Assembly: GCA_963205385.1 (NCBI GenBank)
Contig: CAUJKE010000236.1
Span: 1-57,387 of the forward strand
Source: Planctomycetota bacterium
GTDB lineage: Bacteria > Planctomycetota > Planctomycetia > Pirellulales > Pirellulaceae
Direction of reading: 5' to 3'
DNA: 57,387 nt
A program made the position numbers and the translations under genes. Under the pieces are notes generated by a model. That model saw only the letters and a program-made list of their open reading frames with translations. It made no database searches and had not been told where the DNA came from. Below, in pieces: positions 57,311 through 57,387 of this stretch; positions within the stretch are counted from its first letter, which is position 1; each line of letters opens with the position of its first letter.

Positions 57311-57387
57311 GTGACATTTCTTCACCCCCGCCACAACACCGCGACCCCACCCGCCACCGGCGGGGGGTGCGCCCGGGGGTGAGCGAA
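57311..57387 (-). repeat. Interspersed hairpin repeat R1, copy C (partial, runs off the window)
   Basis: TTCTTCACCCCCGCCACAAC-ACCGCGACCCCA follows the sense of R1-B. The hairpin corresponding to CCATCCGC/GCGGATGG has changed to CCCGCC-acc-GGCGGG, so both arms differ while pairing is kept. The second hairpin lies outside the window. Confidence 0.6.

Larger units (their letters stand above)
56751..57387. other. 637-bp right-end intergenic region made mostly of repeats
   Basis: No gene is recognisable. It holds R2-B (56757-57060), a stretch with little structure (57061-57255), a degenerate R1-like unit (about 57258-57292) and R1-C (57311 to the edge). Confidence 0.6.

Overview
The window looks like a high-GC planctomycete chromosome, probably of the Pirellula/Rhodopirellula type. 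The evidence is protein families rather than rRNA: a c-type cytochrome of the Planctomycetes-Verrucomicrobia type (N-terminal propeller-like domain plus C-terminal CxxCH), a periplasmic sulfatase, a kelch-Na+/solute symporter fusion, tetrahydromethanopterin-linked C1 genes, and two very large surface proteins that begin with an arginine-rich leader and an LE-x-LE-x-R-x-LA motif. No rRNA, tRNA, CRISPR array, insertion sequence or phage gene was recognised.

Layout. Bases 1-28546 (minus) are one uninterrupted reading frame. It starts at an ATG at 28546 and runs off the left edge, giving at least 9515 residues of one modular extracellular protein. In order it carries pre-peptidase-C-like and bacterial Ig-like modules, two ThuA/amidotransferase-like modules, a discoidin-like module, a LamG-like module, sixteen CARDB repeats, a TIG-like module, a propeller-like region, nine cadherin/He_PIG-like repeats, an RHS/YD-like block, a dockerin-like EF-hand pair and more Ig-like modules. 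Next comes a convergent C1 pair, fhcC (+) and ftr/fhcD (-). Upstream of ftr on the same strand are the heme protein and the sulfatase. The sulfatase diverges from the kelch-symporter gene, which suggests a locus for sulfated and amino-sugar glycans. The block 37.7-43.2 kb holds a Uma2 protein, two overlapping purine nucleoside phosphorylases, a MobA-like nucleotidyltransferase and a convergent Ski2-like helicase.

Bases 43567-48966 (minus) encode a second large surface protein of 1799 aa, with LamG, discoidin-like, DUF642-like, PKD-like and RTX calcium-binding repeats. To its right lie an HD-GYP response regulator, a class I mannose-6-phosphate isomerase, a small lipoprotein, an RsuA/RluB pseudouridine synthase overlapping a PyrK-like flavoprotein, a convergent M20 peptidase and a PEGA lipoprotein.

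Non-coding structure. Two families of interspersed hairpin repeats are visible. R1 has two 21-nt hairpins exactly 67 bp apart; copies at about 34.8 kb and 43.5 kb are inverted relative to each other and enclose the symporter-to-helicase block, and degenerate copies lie at the right end. R2 is a string of short palindromes followed by a conserved tail, found at about 49.4 kb and 56.8-57.05 kb. The least expected items are the giant gene, the R1/R2 elements, and the tandem phosphorylases that differ at the residue expected to read the purine base.
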